DNA from: Prinsepia uniflora
Lineage: Eukaryota > Streptophyta > Magnoliopsida > Rosales > Rosaceae
Reading direction: 5' to 3'
DNA length: 64,000 nucleotides
Assembly (NCBI GenBank): GCA_032719365.1
Contig: CM064872.1
Coordinates: forward strand, 71,798,752 to 71,862,751
Below are positions 47,636 through 58,060 of the stretch, in pieces (position 1 is the stretch's first letter; each line of letters begins with the position of its first letter). The translations under genes were made by a program, and so were the position numbers. Under the pieces are notes generated by a model. That model ran no database searches. It saw only the letters and a program-made list of their open reading frames with translations, and was not told the DNA's origin.

Positions 47636-49797
47636 AATCCATCTAGGGTCCCTGACCCGAAATCATCAGTGTAAAACAACTGGATCTCGTGCCCGAACAT
47701 ATGACTCAACTGGGCATCCTGCCCGATATCTAAGGGTCAGTCACGACTCCGATCATAGTGATGCGTGCAACCATCCATCCAGGACCGCCCTCAATCCTGG
47801 TATGTCGCCGTGAACAAATCAACCGACGCGACCACCACAAGATCATGGTGCACTCATCACCGATCGCTATCCTGAACCGTCAGCACTCCGAAGTCGAGCC
47901 TCCCCAGGCTGCTCGACCACGAATCGTGCATCGTGACCTCTCCGGAAGGAACACATCCCAATCCGGAGGCGAGCGTCGTATCGTCGATCGCCGTGCACAT
48001 AGCACCCGTCGCGACCACGATTTAGACCCGAAGGTCGTAAATAACGTCATATTCCCGAGACAAAACCAAATAGGTCTCATACCCGAGTTTATCTTTTTAG
48101 AAATCCAAAATCAAATCATTTAAATCAATAAAGAAATACAGACCCGTAAAAGCACCGTATAAGGCCGAAACCTCGAAATACGTGCTTATACGTACCCACA
48201 TACAAATGCACCTATGGCATTACAAACAAGCATTTAAAACATATAATAAACATTTATGCATGCACCAATTTTGAAAACAAGGTCCACTCATAGACCGTCC
48301 GAGCTGCCGCCTCGATTTGCGTGCCATACGGCTCCCTGAGCCGATCACCATCACCGGGACTCCCAAACCTATCCAAATTTTAATAGAAGGTTACTAACTA
48401 CTTAATTAACCTCCTACCAAAGCCCCATAATTTTCCCGATTTTCTAACTATTTTTAAAGTTGATCCTAAACCTTCTGATGCCCCGAAACATATCGAGACG
48501 GTGTCCGATCGACACGAAACCAGTCCCAAAATGTTCGTTACATCGAATAGAAGATTTCACATGTTGAACACATCCCCAAATTCTCTCCCATGCACCCACA
48601 TGCGCCGCCTGAAGTGGCTGCACGTGGGCTTCACGCGCCAGCTACAGTATCGTCTCCTACTTGGGTCAGACCGGTCCGAACCGGTCCGATCCGGTTTTTC
48701 CTGCAACTTGGACCGGCGTAACCGGTCCAGGTCTCCTTCTCCCTCATTTTCGGTCCGTTTTCTTCCATTCCAATCCCTAAATTCCTATTTCTTCATTTCC
48801 TATCTAACCCAATTAACCAAAACTCCTAAAACTTTCGAAATCCGACCGGTCCAATTTGAACCTCACGGTTCGATTCTCCAAACTCCTCCCCAGAGGTCTC
48901 TCATCGTCCAATCTCCCTCAAAACCGTCCTAATAGCTTCCTAACAACCTTTTTAATTCATTGAAAGCAACCAAAACAACCCATAATACATATATTGAAAA
49001 ATGGGAAGAATCGGGCTTACCGTGCACCCGCACGAGTTCGCGGCTCCACCGCCCACGGCGGCGCCTTCCTGGGCCGGCCACCGCGTCCTACATCCTCCCT
49101 CACTCTCTGGCCTCAGTCCTGGTCGAAATGGGGTTGGGTTGGCTGAGTTTGGGTGGATGGCTTGGGTGAGATCGGGTAATGGGTTTGGGTTTGGATGAAG
49201 AAATGAAAATGCACCAGAAGGTTGGATGCATGAATGGGAAAATGGTAGCCAATGGATGGGTGACACTTGTCACTCATCCATTGGTTGCTAAAAAGTAACT
49301 GGCCCACTAAAGACAAATGGTCCTCGTAAAACGTGTCGCTGGGAATAATATCCCGAAACTTCCGTGAATCGTAACTTCGCCGTCGAACGTCCGAATTCGA
49401 CGTGCCGCCTGTCTACGGATTTGTATCGTCCTTATCTCCGTAACGGTCTTTGGCCCTCGGTCATCGGACCTCCTAGTCAAAAAGTCAACATTTTGACCCT
49501 TTTAACCGAAATACCAAAATGCCCCTAAAATTCCGAACGTCATAACTTCCTCCTCGAATGTCGGAATTGAACGTGCCACCGGTCTATGAACTCGTGACGT
49601 CACGAACTACGTCACGGTCATCGGTCAAAGTCCATTTGACCGCCCGATTAAAAAGTCAACATTTTGCCACCACTAGGGGCAAAACGGTCATTTCGCATCG
49701 TTTGTCCGATTTAGCCTATCTAATCACCGATTAACCTCACTAATCGTGATTAGTCACTAATCTAATCATAAAATTTGGGATGGGTCGTTACACTTAT

Positions 49798-50545
49798 GGG
49801 TACCCGGTAGGCCCGATGACAAAAAGTCAGACCCAGCCCGATATGGGCCGTGGGTTGGCCCGACCCGCATGTTGATGAGCTGCACTTGGGCTTAGGGTAT
49901 TCAAGCCCGCTAGGCCCGAGCCCGATAAAACCCGGTAAGCCCAGCCCGACCCGCCCAGGTAAACCCGACCCATAAACCCGAAAATATAAAATAATTATAA
50001 ATTAAGAATTGATACCCAGTCCAATCTTGTTACTACTATCATAGTCAAAATCCAAAATTCCAACTAAATCTCAACATAGTGTCATTTAAAACCCAAATGC
50101 CCAAACCAAACCCTAACCATAAATTCAAAAAAACTCACTAGGTCTCTGACTCTCTTAGCGACCTCCTTATCCTATCTCAGTTTTATAGTCGAAAAGTTAA
50201 GTCAATTCTCCAAATCCAATAGTACCCCTCCTTAGCTTATTTCAATATTCGATAATAATATTTAAGCTCAACTCACTTTTTTTTTTTTACAATTAGGTAG
50301 GTACAAATGGGTTTAGTAGGCCCGGTCCAAGTGGGCTTAGTAGGCCCGACTCGTAAAGCCCGATAAAAGCCCGGCCCAAACCCGGCCCGACAAAGGGTAT
50401 GAGCTTTCATATTTATAATCAAGCCCGCCCGACTCGGCCCGGTATTTTTTAAATTATGAAATAGGCCCGGCTCGGCCCGGCTCAAGCCCAAAAATTTTGG
50501 GTCGGGCTTTCCCGACCCGGCCTAATGACGAGGCCTATTCGGGGG
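49798..50545. repeat. GCCCG/CGGGC repeat block
   Basis: Dense GCCCG-type motifs occur at both ends (49800-49980 and 50300-50545), with an AT-rich middle that includes a T run at about 50279-50288. This is the right part of the element split by H. Confidence 0.7.
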
Positions 50546-50795
50546 GTAGGTGAGTGGTGGCGAAAAACTCATACATTCTTTGTAGAGACTGAGCCCAATC
50601 CGAAGACCACTAACGCAGGAATCAGCCCCTGGTATAGTTATAAAATCACCTAATTCATAGACTGAGCCCTGAGAGTTTGACTCCAGACCAAACTTAACCC
50701 AAAATGTGAGCCTGTTTCATCGCCATCATCAGCACCGCCAATTTCCAATTAAATCGCGAACGAGTCCGAACCTGAACCTGGAACGATAACGAAAT

Positions 50796-53700
50796 TTTCA
50801 GGACCCACCCCGGTTTCACCCCGAAAACCGAGGTAAATCCTACTCCCGTCTAACAACCCGACACAACACAGTCAGACGCAGGAGAAAATATATCACATAT
50901 TCGAAGTCAACAATTTACAGAGCATAGTACTCAAGACAGAAGAAAAAAAACGAAAAGCGAAGTTCACGCACAACGAAAAATTTAACACAGTTCGGGATCG
51001 CTCTCGTGACTTCTATGCCTCAGACGCTGCCTCGACGCCGGAACCCCGTGTTAGCTCCACAACCTGGAGGGCAGTTAAAAACAGAAAAGTGTGAGTGGAC
51101 CATAATAACAGAAAAGTTTCTAAAACCATTTATAAGAAAACCGGGTTTGGCCCTCCGTTTTGAAACCACATGCATAACCCAGTTATCAAAACAGTTATCA
51201 ATCAACCATCATAAAACATCATAAGAAACAGAAACACTATAAAACAGTTATAGAAACCATATCATAAGCATCATAAAACCGTATCATAAATCGTGAATAT
51301 CAAACCATCATTTCCGATCAAACCTGCTGGACCTATCCGAGTCTTTAAACTCCCGAGTCTTTAAACTCAATCCAGGCCTCAATAATATCCGAGTCTTTAA
51401 ACTCCCGAGTCTTTAAACTCAACAGGCCTACGGGGGAAAATATCAATATATCCGAGTCTTTAAACTCCCGAGTCTTTAAACTCAATCCGGGTCTTTAAAC
51501 CCAATCCGGGCCCGTCCCCTGTCAATCACAATATCCGGGTCTTTAAACCCAATAACCAGATCCAGCAAATCCAATCAAAACCATTTGAAAACCTTTTCCA
51601 AATCCACATCCAAACCCGAATCCGAAATCACCGGTCCGAAGCCCTTCCGGCATCCAGAACCGTCATTCCAAACCCAAATCCGAAATTCCACTTTCCAATC
51701 TTAAAACCAAATCTCGATTTTCGAAATCCGATTCCAAAACCGAAAATCCTTGATCATTGAAATCACGTTCCAAAATTCATTTATAATCATTGAAAATCAT
51801 TTAACGTTTGAAAGCCCAAAACTATAGCCTCTTATTCAGAAATCACACTTCCTCGTAAAATGTGCTAAATACGTTATTCCTCAAAAACCGTGCAAGTATA
51901 TAAAACCACATCATAAATCCAACAATCATGAAATCGCGTATATAAAACAATTATAGAAAAACAGTTATGCATGTTCAGTTATAGAGAAGGGGTCCACTCA
52001 CAGTACTGAGCCCTCAATCGCGTCCCGAACATCTCGTACGTTCCTCAGCTTCCTCGGGAACTCCCGATCCTGTCAACAACCACCAGAGTACGTTACCAAC
52101 ACTTCTACTAAGGTCCACCTAAATTCCCTCAAAAATCCCCGGGGTCCTAAACGTACCGAACCGGAACCCTAAACCTTCACCCTCGCGGAACTACTTCGAT
52201 TCGACGTCCAATTAACCCGAAACCAATTCCAATGGACTCATCACAACTCCTAGACCAAAAACCATGTTGACCATTTTCCCCAGAACCGCCGCACGCGCCT
52301 CCATGCGCCGCCCAAAGTGGCTGCGCGTGGCCCTCACGCGCCAGCTACAGTACATCTTCAACCTCGAGCAGACCCGGTTCAGCACAGTGTCTGCAACTTG
52401 AACCGGCGTCCACGGTTCTCCGCCGTACCTGCCCCAAATCGACTCCTTTCTTCACCCACTGCTTCGTTCCGTCCTAAGGAACTCATCCCCCTCACTCCTA
52501 TACCTCGACACGGCCTAAAACCTGTCGACTCTAGTTCAAACCAAACCCGTACCAGTCCCTTGTTTCCTTCTCCGACCACCTAGGTCTTCCCCCATCACGG
52601 TGTCGACCCTAAACTCTTCCTAGGACCTCACTAAGTCACACCCAACTCATAGAAACCCTCGACTCACGCCCTAAGTCCACGACTCTTGGTTTGAAACAAA
52701 ACGGAAAAACAGAGAACGGTGGGTACTCTTCGTCGTATAGCCTCCACTGTGCACTCCTCCGTCACGGCAGCACAACCAGCAGAAACCTAGAACCCTACTG
52801 AACTCCCTAGACCTCATAGGACTCTTCGATTCTATCCCTAAAGTCACGACTTCCAACTTGAACTTCGATGGAAAAACAGAGCATGGAAGAGGAAAACAAG
52901 AAATTACCTGCCTCATGTCGCCGTCGTGAGCTCAGCCGTGAAGCAGTAGCTCCTCCCGTCCTCATCCGTCCTCTGGACACTTCCACTGGCTTCGATTGGT
53001 TGATCACGGCCACAACACCACCCACAAACACCACTTCCTCCCTGTTTTTCCCTCTGATTTCCCGTGGCTCACCACTCACGCACAACCCATCACCACGCCT
53101 CCAACCTCTCTCACTGTCTCCATCTCACTCTCTGGTCACTCTCACACACTCACAAGGTCACCAACATCCACGATCACTCCTCACTTTCTCTCAATTTCTC
53201 AGCCTCTGTTTGCTGTTCTTCAACACACGAGCACAAACACAGTTGCCCCAATTATTTGGACCGTGCACCAATTACTGGAACCCTCTAGTTCCCCCACACG
53301 TGTCACCATCTTCCCCATTCTCTCACAAATGGCCCCATCACAGCCATCCACTTGTCCCAATCTGTTACACCAAGCCCAAAGTAAAAAAGACCAAAATACC
53401 CCTCTATGAACCCAAAATTACCATTTTGCCACTACCTTTCTAGACCCGTAACTCCCACATCGCAAGTCCGATGAATATGTGCCGCCTGCCATCGAACTCA
53501 GGACGACGAGATCTCTCTAACGGTCTTAGGTCAACATACCAAAACCCGTTCGTACAAAAAGTCAACCTTTCCCCCTTAATTTAGTCAAATTACGGTTATG
53601 CCCCAACCTTCCGAACATCACAACTTCCTCCTCGGATGTCGGAATCGGGCGTGCCACCTGCCTATGGATTCGTGACGTCCTAAACTACGTCCTGGTCACC

Positions 53701-53871
53701 AGTCAAAGTCCATTGAAACACCCAAACTAAAAGTCAACTTTTTGCCCAAACTAGGGGGAAAATCGTCATTCTCCCCTAACGACCTCAACGAGACCAACTA
53801 ACAACTGATTAAACTCATTAGTCCCATCTTAATCACTATCTTAACTTTAATTTCTGGGACGGTTCGTTACA
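50796..53871 (-). mobile_element. Solo LTR I (TGTAATGACCC family)
   Basis: This 3076-bp LTR begins TTTCAGGACCCACCCC (first G of TG lost) and ends GGGACGGTTCGTTACA. A perfect TSD GAAAT lies at 50791-50795 and 53872-53876. It carries a GAGTCTTTAAACTC cluster at 51335-51550, the splice-like pair at about 51085 and 51993, and the TGACGT/ACGTCC pair near 53670. Frames such as 52868-53443 are Ser/Thr/Pro/His low-complexity chance frames. Confidence 0.92.
51335..51550 (-). repeat. GAGTCTTTAAACTC / GGGTCTTTAAACCC cluster in LTR I
   Basis: About eight copies of the motif, in the same order as in LTR B: paired GAGT-type copies, then GGGT-type copies. Confidence 0.8.
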
Positions 53872-54229
53872 GAAATCATTTTTGGGCTGGTCTGAGCTGC
53901 GACGGTCAAATAGATCGGTGACGAAGCAGCTAACGTCATGGTCTGAATCGGAGGCGGCGTCAGACAACCAGTCACAATCAGTGCTCCGGGAATCGATAGG
54001 ATCGGCAAAAGGGTTGCAGTCGTGGTTAGCGGACCACTAAGTGAGGGGATCCAGAGTTGGGGTTGGTGGGTCGGGTTCATTTGGTTGTGGTTTGCGAGGT
54101 AGGTGAGTGGTGGCAGAAAACTCAGACATTATTTTCGAAAATAAAAATGGAAATTGGAGAAAAAGATTTTGGTGGTGACTTCAGTTTATCTTTTTCTGCT
54201 GCTGTGACTTCGGTTTAAATATGTTTTTG

Positions 54230-54610
54230 CAGATTTAGGATTTGAAATTGGGTTGTAGATTGTCATTAAATTTAAATTAGGATTAGAATTTAGAATTGGA
54301 TTTTGTTAGATGAGGTAGGAAGAAGATGATGAACCAAATTCCCTATTCATTATCTTCTTTATTTTTTTGGTGTTAATTTAAAAAAAATTGGTTAAATAAT
54401 TAATCAACTAATTAGGGATTGCCACGTAAGCATCATTGACGGCGTTACTAATAGAGGGTAATGGATAGAACAACAGTAGTACAAAATGTATAGTTGTGGC
54501 AGTACATTAGAACTAAATCCGTTTCAGATAGAAAAATGATATTTAATATCCGGTTAAGGGAAAAAAGTGAGTAATAAGCCTTAATTTAAATTAAATGGAA
54601 GTCATATTTT
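54230..54610. repeat. Right terminal inverted repeat of the Pack element
   Basis: The inverted partner of 36045-36370. It includes GAACTAAATCCGTTTC and TAGAATTGGATTTTGTTAGA. Confidence 0.7.
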
Positions 54611-54778
54611 AACTGATCGTCAAATATGTGACTATTCGTATAAGTTTTTTTTGTCACATGCTAGCTCGTGAGACTCGAGTTTTTTGGCATTTATTTCAAA
54701 AAATAATGTGACCAAATAAATTATAATATTTCATATAAAAAATTTTCTATCACGTGTCAGCTCGTGAGATTCGAGTTG
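54611..54778. other. AT-rich spacer with a short tandem duplication
   Basis: CAC(A/G)TG..AGCTCGTGAGA(C/T)TCGAGTT occurs at about 54656 and 54752, a diverged duplication of about 55 bp. The second copy is the target of the following solo LTR. Confidence 0.55.
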
Positions 54779-55357
54779 TGTTGATACCATATCAACCGAC
54801 CACCCAAGCATAGGGCCCGCCAGGATAGGAAGGTCGCCGACCGATTGCCCGATCGGCACCAAACTGCAGACCCGCCACTCGGCATCTGACAATGAACAAA
54901 CTATAGTTGGCTGCGACAGTCACCTAACCAGTTCTGCCCTACCAACTCCCTGACGGAGGCAGGTTGGGACTCCAGCTGGCGCCTCCCCCGGATGTCCAGG
55001 GTTTGTCAGACGACTCACAGCCACAAGGCACAACCTGCTCCGGAACAGTGGCTCACCTACCGGAACAGTAGCCCAACTGCCACAGTTATGGCTACTATAA
55101 ATACCCCGAAACCCTTCACAAAGGTAGGACACCTAGAACCGATCCAGAGCACTGTTTTTACTTGCCCCTCGGCACTCAGATACTAACTTTGGCATCGGAG
55201 CCCCTTTGGCCGGCACCACACCGGTGTCTAGTCTTTGCAGGATCCCTGCCAAACAGTAACGCCCCCCCCCCCCCCTCTCAGCGGGCCCAAGACACCACAC
55301 GGCTGGTCCTAGAACCCCCGGTGGGTCTCATCGAGTTGGTCATTTTAGGATCAAACA
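54779..55357 (+). mobile_element. Unrelated solo LTR, 579 bp (Gypsy-like)
   Basis: It begins TGTTGATACC and ends AGGATCAAACA. A perfect TSD AGTTG lies at 54774-54778 and 55358-55362. A TATA-like CTATAAATA occurs at about 55093. The downstream text TAACTTTGGCATCGGAG.. and TTTGCAGG recalls Gypsy LTR R/U5 regions with GCGTCGGAGT-type sequence. A run of about 15 C lies near 55261-55275. The superfamily is an inference. Confidence 0.8.
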
Positions 55358-55389
55358 AGTTGTTTTATCATTTCTTTAAAAAAAATAAA

Positions 55390-56925
55390 GGAAAAACTAT
55401 ATAAAAGTACTCAAACTATATGATCGATTTCAAAAGGTACCAGCCATAAAAATTAAACTTTTAGTATCAAAACTATATGACCATTAACAAATTAGTACCT
55501 CCGTTAGGTTTTACATCCCATTTTATGTCAAAAGTACACGTTGCAATTGTTTACTCTAGTTAGCTCATGATTTGGCCAAACTTATAAGGGAATTTTTGTG
55601 ATTTCACTAGTTTTATCTTCATCGTCTTCTCCCCTTCTTCATCTTCCCCAATTCATCATCTTCATCAATCATAAATCATTTCAAAAAAAAATAAAAAAAT
55701 CAACCATCAATCATCATCTCCTCTCTATCTCCAAATTTGAAACCAAAACCCAAACCCAGTTCATATATAAAAAATAAAAAAAAAACCAACCCAGCTCCTC
55801 CATGGGCGACAGCCTATTCTTTTCCTTGTCCTTATAATTTTTTCTCTATTCTCTTCCTCTTGGGCCCATCTTCACCATCCAATTCATTGGAAGACGGCGC
55901 TTGCCTGGGGTCTAGAGCGAGCCCTTTGAGTGTCTTGGCTGTGGGATCTGGATTTACGAATGCGAAGACAGGGAGAAAGCGGATGCGATGTGCTCTGCGT
56001 TGGGACATCGAACAGGGGTCGCCGCCATTGGGGAAAAAAAGAGACAGAGAGGGAGATGAAGCAAGAAAAAAAATTTGTAGACCTAGATGTTATGTTCATG
56101 TTTATGGACCAAATTTGAATGAGGAATGAATTTTGAAACTGTCACGTCCATGCCTTAATCCTCGGTCGAAGCCTTCATGTTCTCAGCTGCCGCGTCTTTT
56201 AGCCATGCTTGGGATTGAGATGTTTGCAGATCTGGATGTTATGTAATTTAGGATAATGCATGTTTTTCTTTCATGTTTTGATGTCATGACAAATATTTAG
56301 TGATGAATATAATTGTAATTTGATTTTGTTTGTAATGAATTGGATTTTGATGGGTTTGGTATATTGGCTAGGTTTTTCTAGCGATAAATATGAAGGTCGC
56401 CAATTTACTTGTTTTTTTCCTGTACTTGAAAACCCATTTGAGTCTAAATTAGGTGGTTGATTCTTGTGTCAATGTAAACTTCTATGCATAATATGTTTAT
56501 TTTCTTGGCTTTAGTGCTTCTATGGAGGAGTTAGGTTTGTTTTCATTTTTATTTATTTTTATCTGCACTGGGTTTGGATTTTGGTTTCAGATTCGAGGAG
56601 AGAGAGGAGATGATGATTGATAATTCATTTTTTTTTTCTGAGATGATTGATGCAAATAATGAATTGGGAAAGATGAAGAAGGGATGAGGATGATGAAGAT
56701 GAAATAGTGAAATCAAAAAAATGCCCTGATAATTTTGACCAAATCATGAGCTGACTGGACTAAACTGCCATGTGTAACTTTTAACAAAAAAAATTGGATG
56801 TAAAACCTAACAGAGCTACTAATTTATTATAATGGTCATGTAGTTTGAGTACTAAAAGTCCAATTTTTATAGTTGATGTACCTTTTTTAAATCGACCTTA
56901 TAGTTTTGTTACATTTATATAGTTT
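55390..56925. mobile_element. TIR element of about 1.5 kb (Mutator-like)
   Basis: Its ends are long inverted repeats of about 300 bp. The left starts AACTATATAAAAGTAC, and the right, reverse-complemented, starts AACTATATAAATGTAAC. Both continue with CGATTT..AAAGGTAC, TTTTAGTA, GTTAGGTTTTACATCC and AGCTCATGATTTGG. The middle (55740-56130) has a frame of 130 codons with no recognised family. I do not see a clear TSD. Confidence 0.72.
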
Positions 56926-57189
56926 ATCCATAAATAAATCGATAAGATAATGAGAAGATAATTTGCTACGTCTAAGCATCTGTTGATTCTCGAGATTTTT
57001 GATCTTTTAGTTCTCCCATCTTATCTTTACAAAGAGCTCAATCTTCATTTTTGCGGAATTCTAACTTGTTTTTCTTATAATATGAAATAAAAATGGGTAG
57101 AATATGTGAGAAAATATATATACAACCTGCCAAAATTTACATTTAAAAATATGGTCGTTGTTGTATAGAGGGATAACAAGAAGGAAAAA
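56926..57189. other. AT-rich spacer
   Basis: No gene or repeat partner was recognised. Confidence 0.5.
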
Positions 57190-57365
57190 TTGGATCAATG
57201 GTCTCTCAACTTAATCATAATGTTTGAAATCAGCACTAAAGTTCAATATTGGTTTTTTTGGTCCCTGAATGGTTAATTTTATATTTTCGTCCAAAAATTT
57301 CACGAAATCTATTAAAAATTAAGGGCATATTCGTCCATTCATGTTAAATACTTTTTTAAGCCCAA
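57190..57365. mobile_element. Possible Mutator-like end
   Basis: The text TTGGATCAATGGTCTCTCAA, followed by CACTAAAGTTCAAT, TTTGGTCCCTGAATGG and AAGGGCATATTCGTCCATT, resembles plant Mutator-like/MITE terminal repeats. The matching right end is not in the window, probably because LTRs J/M inserted at 58040-58061. Confidence 0.4.
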
Positions 57366-57422
57366 AAACCCTTATTACCTTAACTATAGTCCTCAAATCC
57401 ACAAAGTCGATGCAGACCATAA

Positions 57423-57790
57423 ATGTATGCAAACAAGTTCATGCACTTTCTGTCAAAATGTGGAAGCATAGATGATGGAGTCGTCCTGCCCAACGATGGA
57501 GACAACAACAGACCGAAACCCTCCCAGTCCCAACTGGAACCTCATATCCAACACCTAATTATTCAAGAAGATGAAATGACCAATTGGCTTCACTATCCTA
57601 TCGTCGAGGATCCTTTCTACACCAAACTTCTCTATTATGACTCCACCACCATTAATCACAGCAACAATAGTGCCTCCACAGCTGAACTCTAAAAGCCGCA
57701 AATTTCAGCACTAGTGCGAAATCTGCAAATTTCAACGTCGGCGCCAAAGCTGTTGATCCATCCTTCGAGGATAGTTCCAAAAAATTTCTC
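57423..57790 (+). pseudogene. Fragment of a phytochrome-interacting-factor-like bHLH gene
   Basis: The frame 57423-57692 contains GVVLPNDGDNNRPKPSQSQ, then IIQEDEMTNWLHYPIVEDPF and KLLYYDS. QEDEMxxWLHYP...LLY is the conserved segment following the phytochrome-binding region in PIF1/PIF3-type bHLH factors, which repress light responses in the nucleus. After a stop, the downstream sequence may continue as APKLLIHPSRIVPKNF. No bHLH domain is present, and the window shows no exon continuation. It is probably a captured or truncated gene piece next to a transposon-like end. Confidence 0.6.
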
Positions 57791-58039
57791 CATTTCTCCC
57801 AGAACAACAACAAGCATTAGATTGCAAAAATGGCACCATCCACCTCCAAAAGATGCGATGATGGAGATGATGGTAGTGGTGGACTCCTGCAAGAGTTCAT
57901 TGGTGGGTAGATTCCAGGATTGAGGGTGGCGGCAGATTGGCTAGTGCTACGATGTCGTTCACCACACATGCTACAGGCACCACGTCGTTCGCCATAGGTG
58001 TTACAGCGACAACATCATTTCTAGCTAAAGAGATGATAG
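57791..58039. other. Sequence between the PIF-like fragment and the LTRs
   Basis: A frame on each strand is open here but is low-complexity (Thr/Ala/Val); no family recognised. It may be the rest of a captured segment. Confidence 0.35.
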
Positions 58040-58060
58040 TGATAAGACCCACCCCGATTA
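58040..58060 (-). mobile_element. LTR M, 21-bp tip exposed
   Basis: TGATAAGACCCACCCCGATTA matches the left tip of the LTR family and stops where LTR J begins. So J seems to have inserted 21 bp into another LTR, with GATTA (58056-58060) as TSD. The remainder would be right of the window. Confidence 0.5.

Larger units (their letters stand above)
36854..49792 (-). mobile_element. Solo LTR H (TGTAATGACCC family), holding element G
   Basis: It begins TGACAGGACCCATCCC and ends GGGTCGTTACA, with a perfect TSD CTTAT at 36849-36853 and 49793-49797. The net length is about 3033 bp. Element G sits 57 bp from its left end. It is of the same sub-family as E: tandem hairpins at 47446-47635 and a 9-bp terminal stem at 46813-46833. 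Confidence 0.93.
36823..50545. mobile_element. GCCCG-rich repeat element, split by solo LTR H
   Basis: About 780 bp net: 36823-36853 plus 49798-50545. It is rich in GCCCG/CGGGC runs (AGGCCCGA, GCCCGGCCC), often inverted, around an AT-rich centre. It interrupts captured copy 1 of the Pack element. The flanks GCGGGTAG (36814-36821) and GGGGGTAG (about 50544-50551) could be an 8-bp TSD with one mismatch. Sub-terminal GCCCG repeats are common in plant hAT elements. I do not see clear terminal inverted repeats. Confidence 0.45.
50598..54100 (-). pseudogene. Captured acidic Ser/Asp-rich coding fragment, copy 2, split by LTR I
   Basis: Minus-strand coding frame in 53872-54100: CNPFADPIDSRSTDCDWLSD, DSDHDVSCFVTDLFDRR and QPKNDF, with one upstream TAG. 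The frame continues in 50598-50795 as DFVIVPGSGSDSF before a TAA. The stop and shift positions differ from copy 1, so the two copies decayed independently after duplication. LTR I sits between the two parts. No RING or other catalytic domain is seen. Confidence 0.5.
36045..54610. mobile_element. Long-TIR DNA element with captured coding DNA (Pack-MULE-like), split by later insertions
   Basis: 36045-36370 and 54230-54610 are inverted copies of each other, sharing for example AAACGGATTTAGTT, ATTAATTATTTAAC and AACAAAATCCAATTCTAAAT. Between them lie two direct copies of a segment of about 420 bp with an open frame (36415-36822; and 50598-50795 joined to 53872-54100). Long TIRs with gene-like cargo fit Mutator-like elements. 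I cannot fix the exact ends or a 9-bp TSD by eye. H with G, a GCCCG-rich element and I inserted later; without them the element is about 2 kb. Confidence 0.65.

Noticed and set aside
52868..53443. A 191-codon frame, overlapped by other open frames
   Set aside because: It lies wholly in solo LTR I. Low-complexity CCA/CTC-rich DNA keeps several frames open at once. The family alignment shows no coding conservation.
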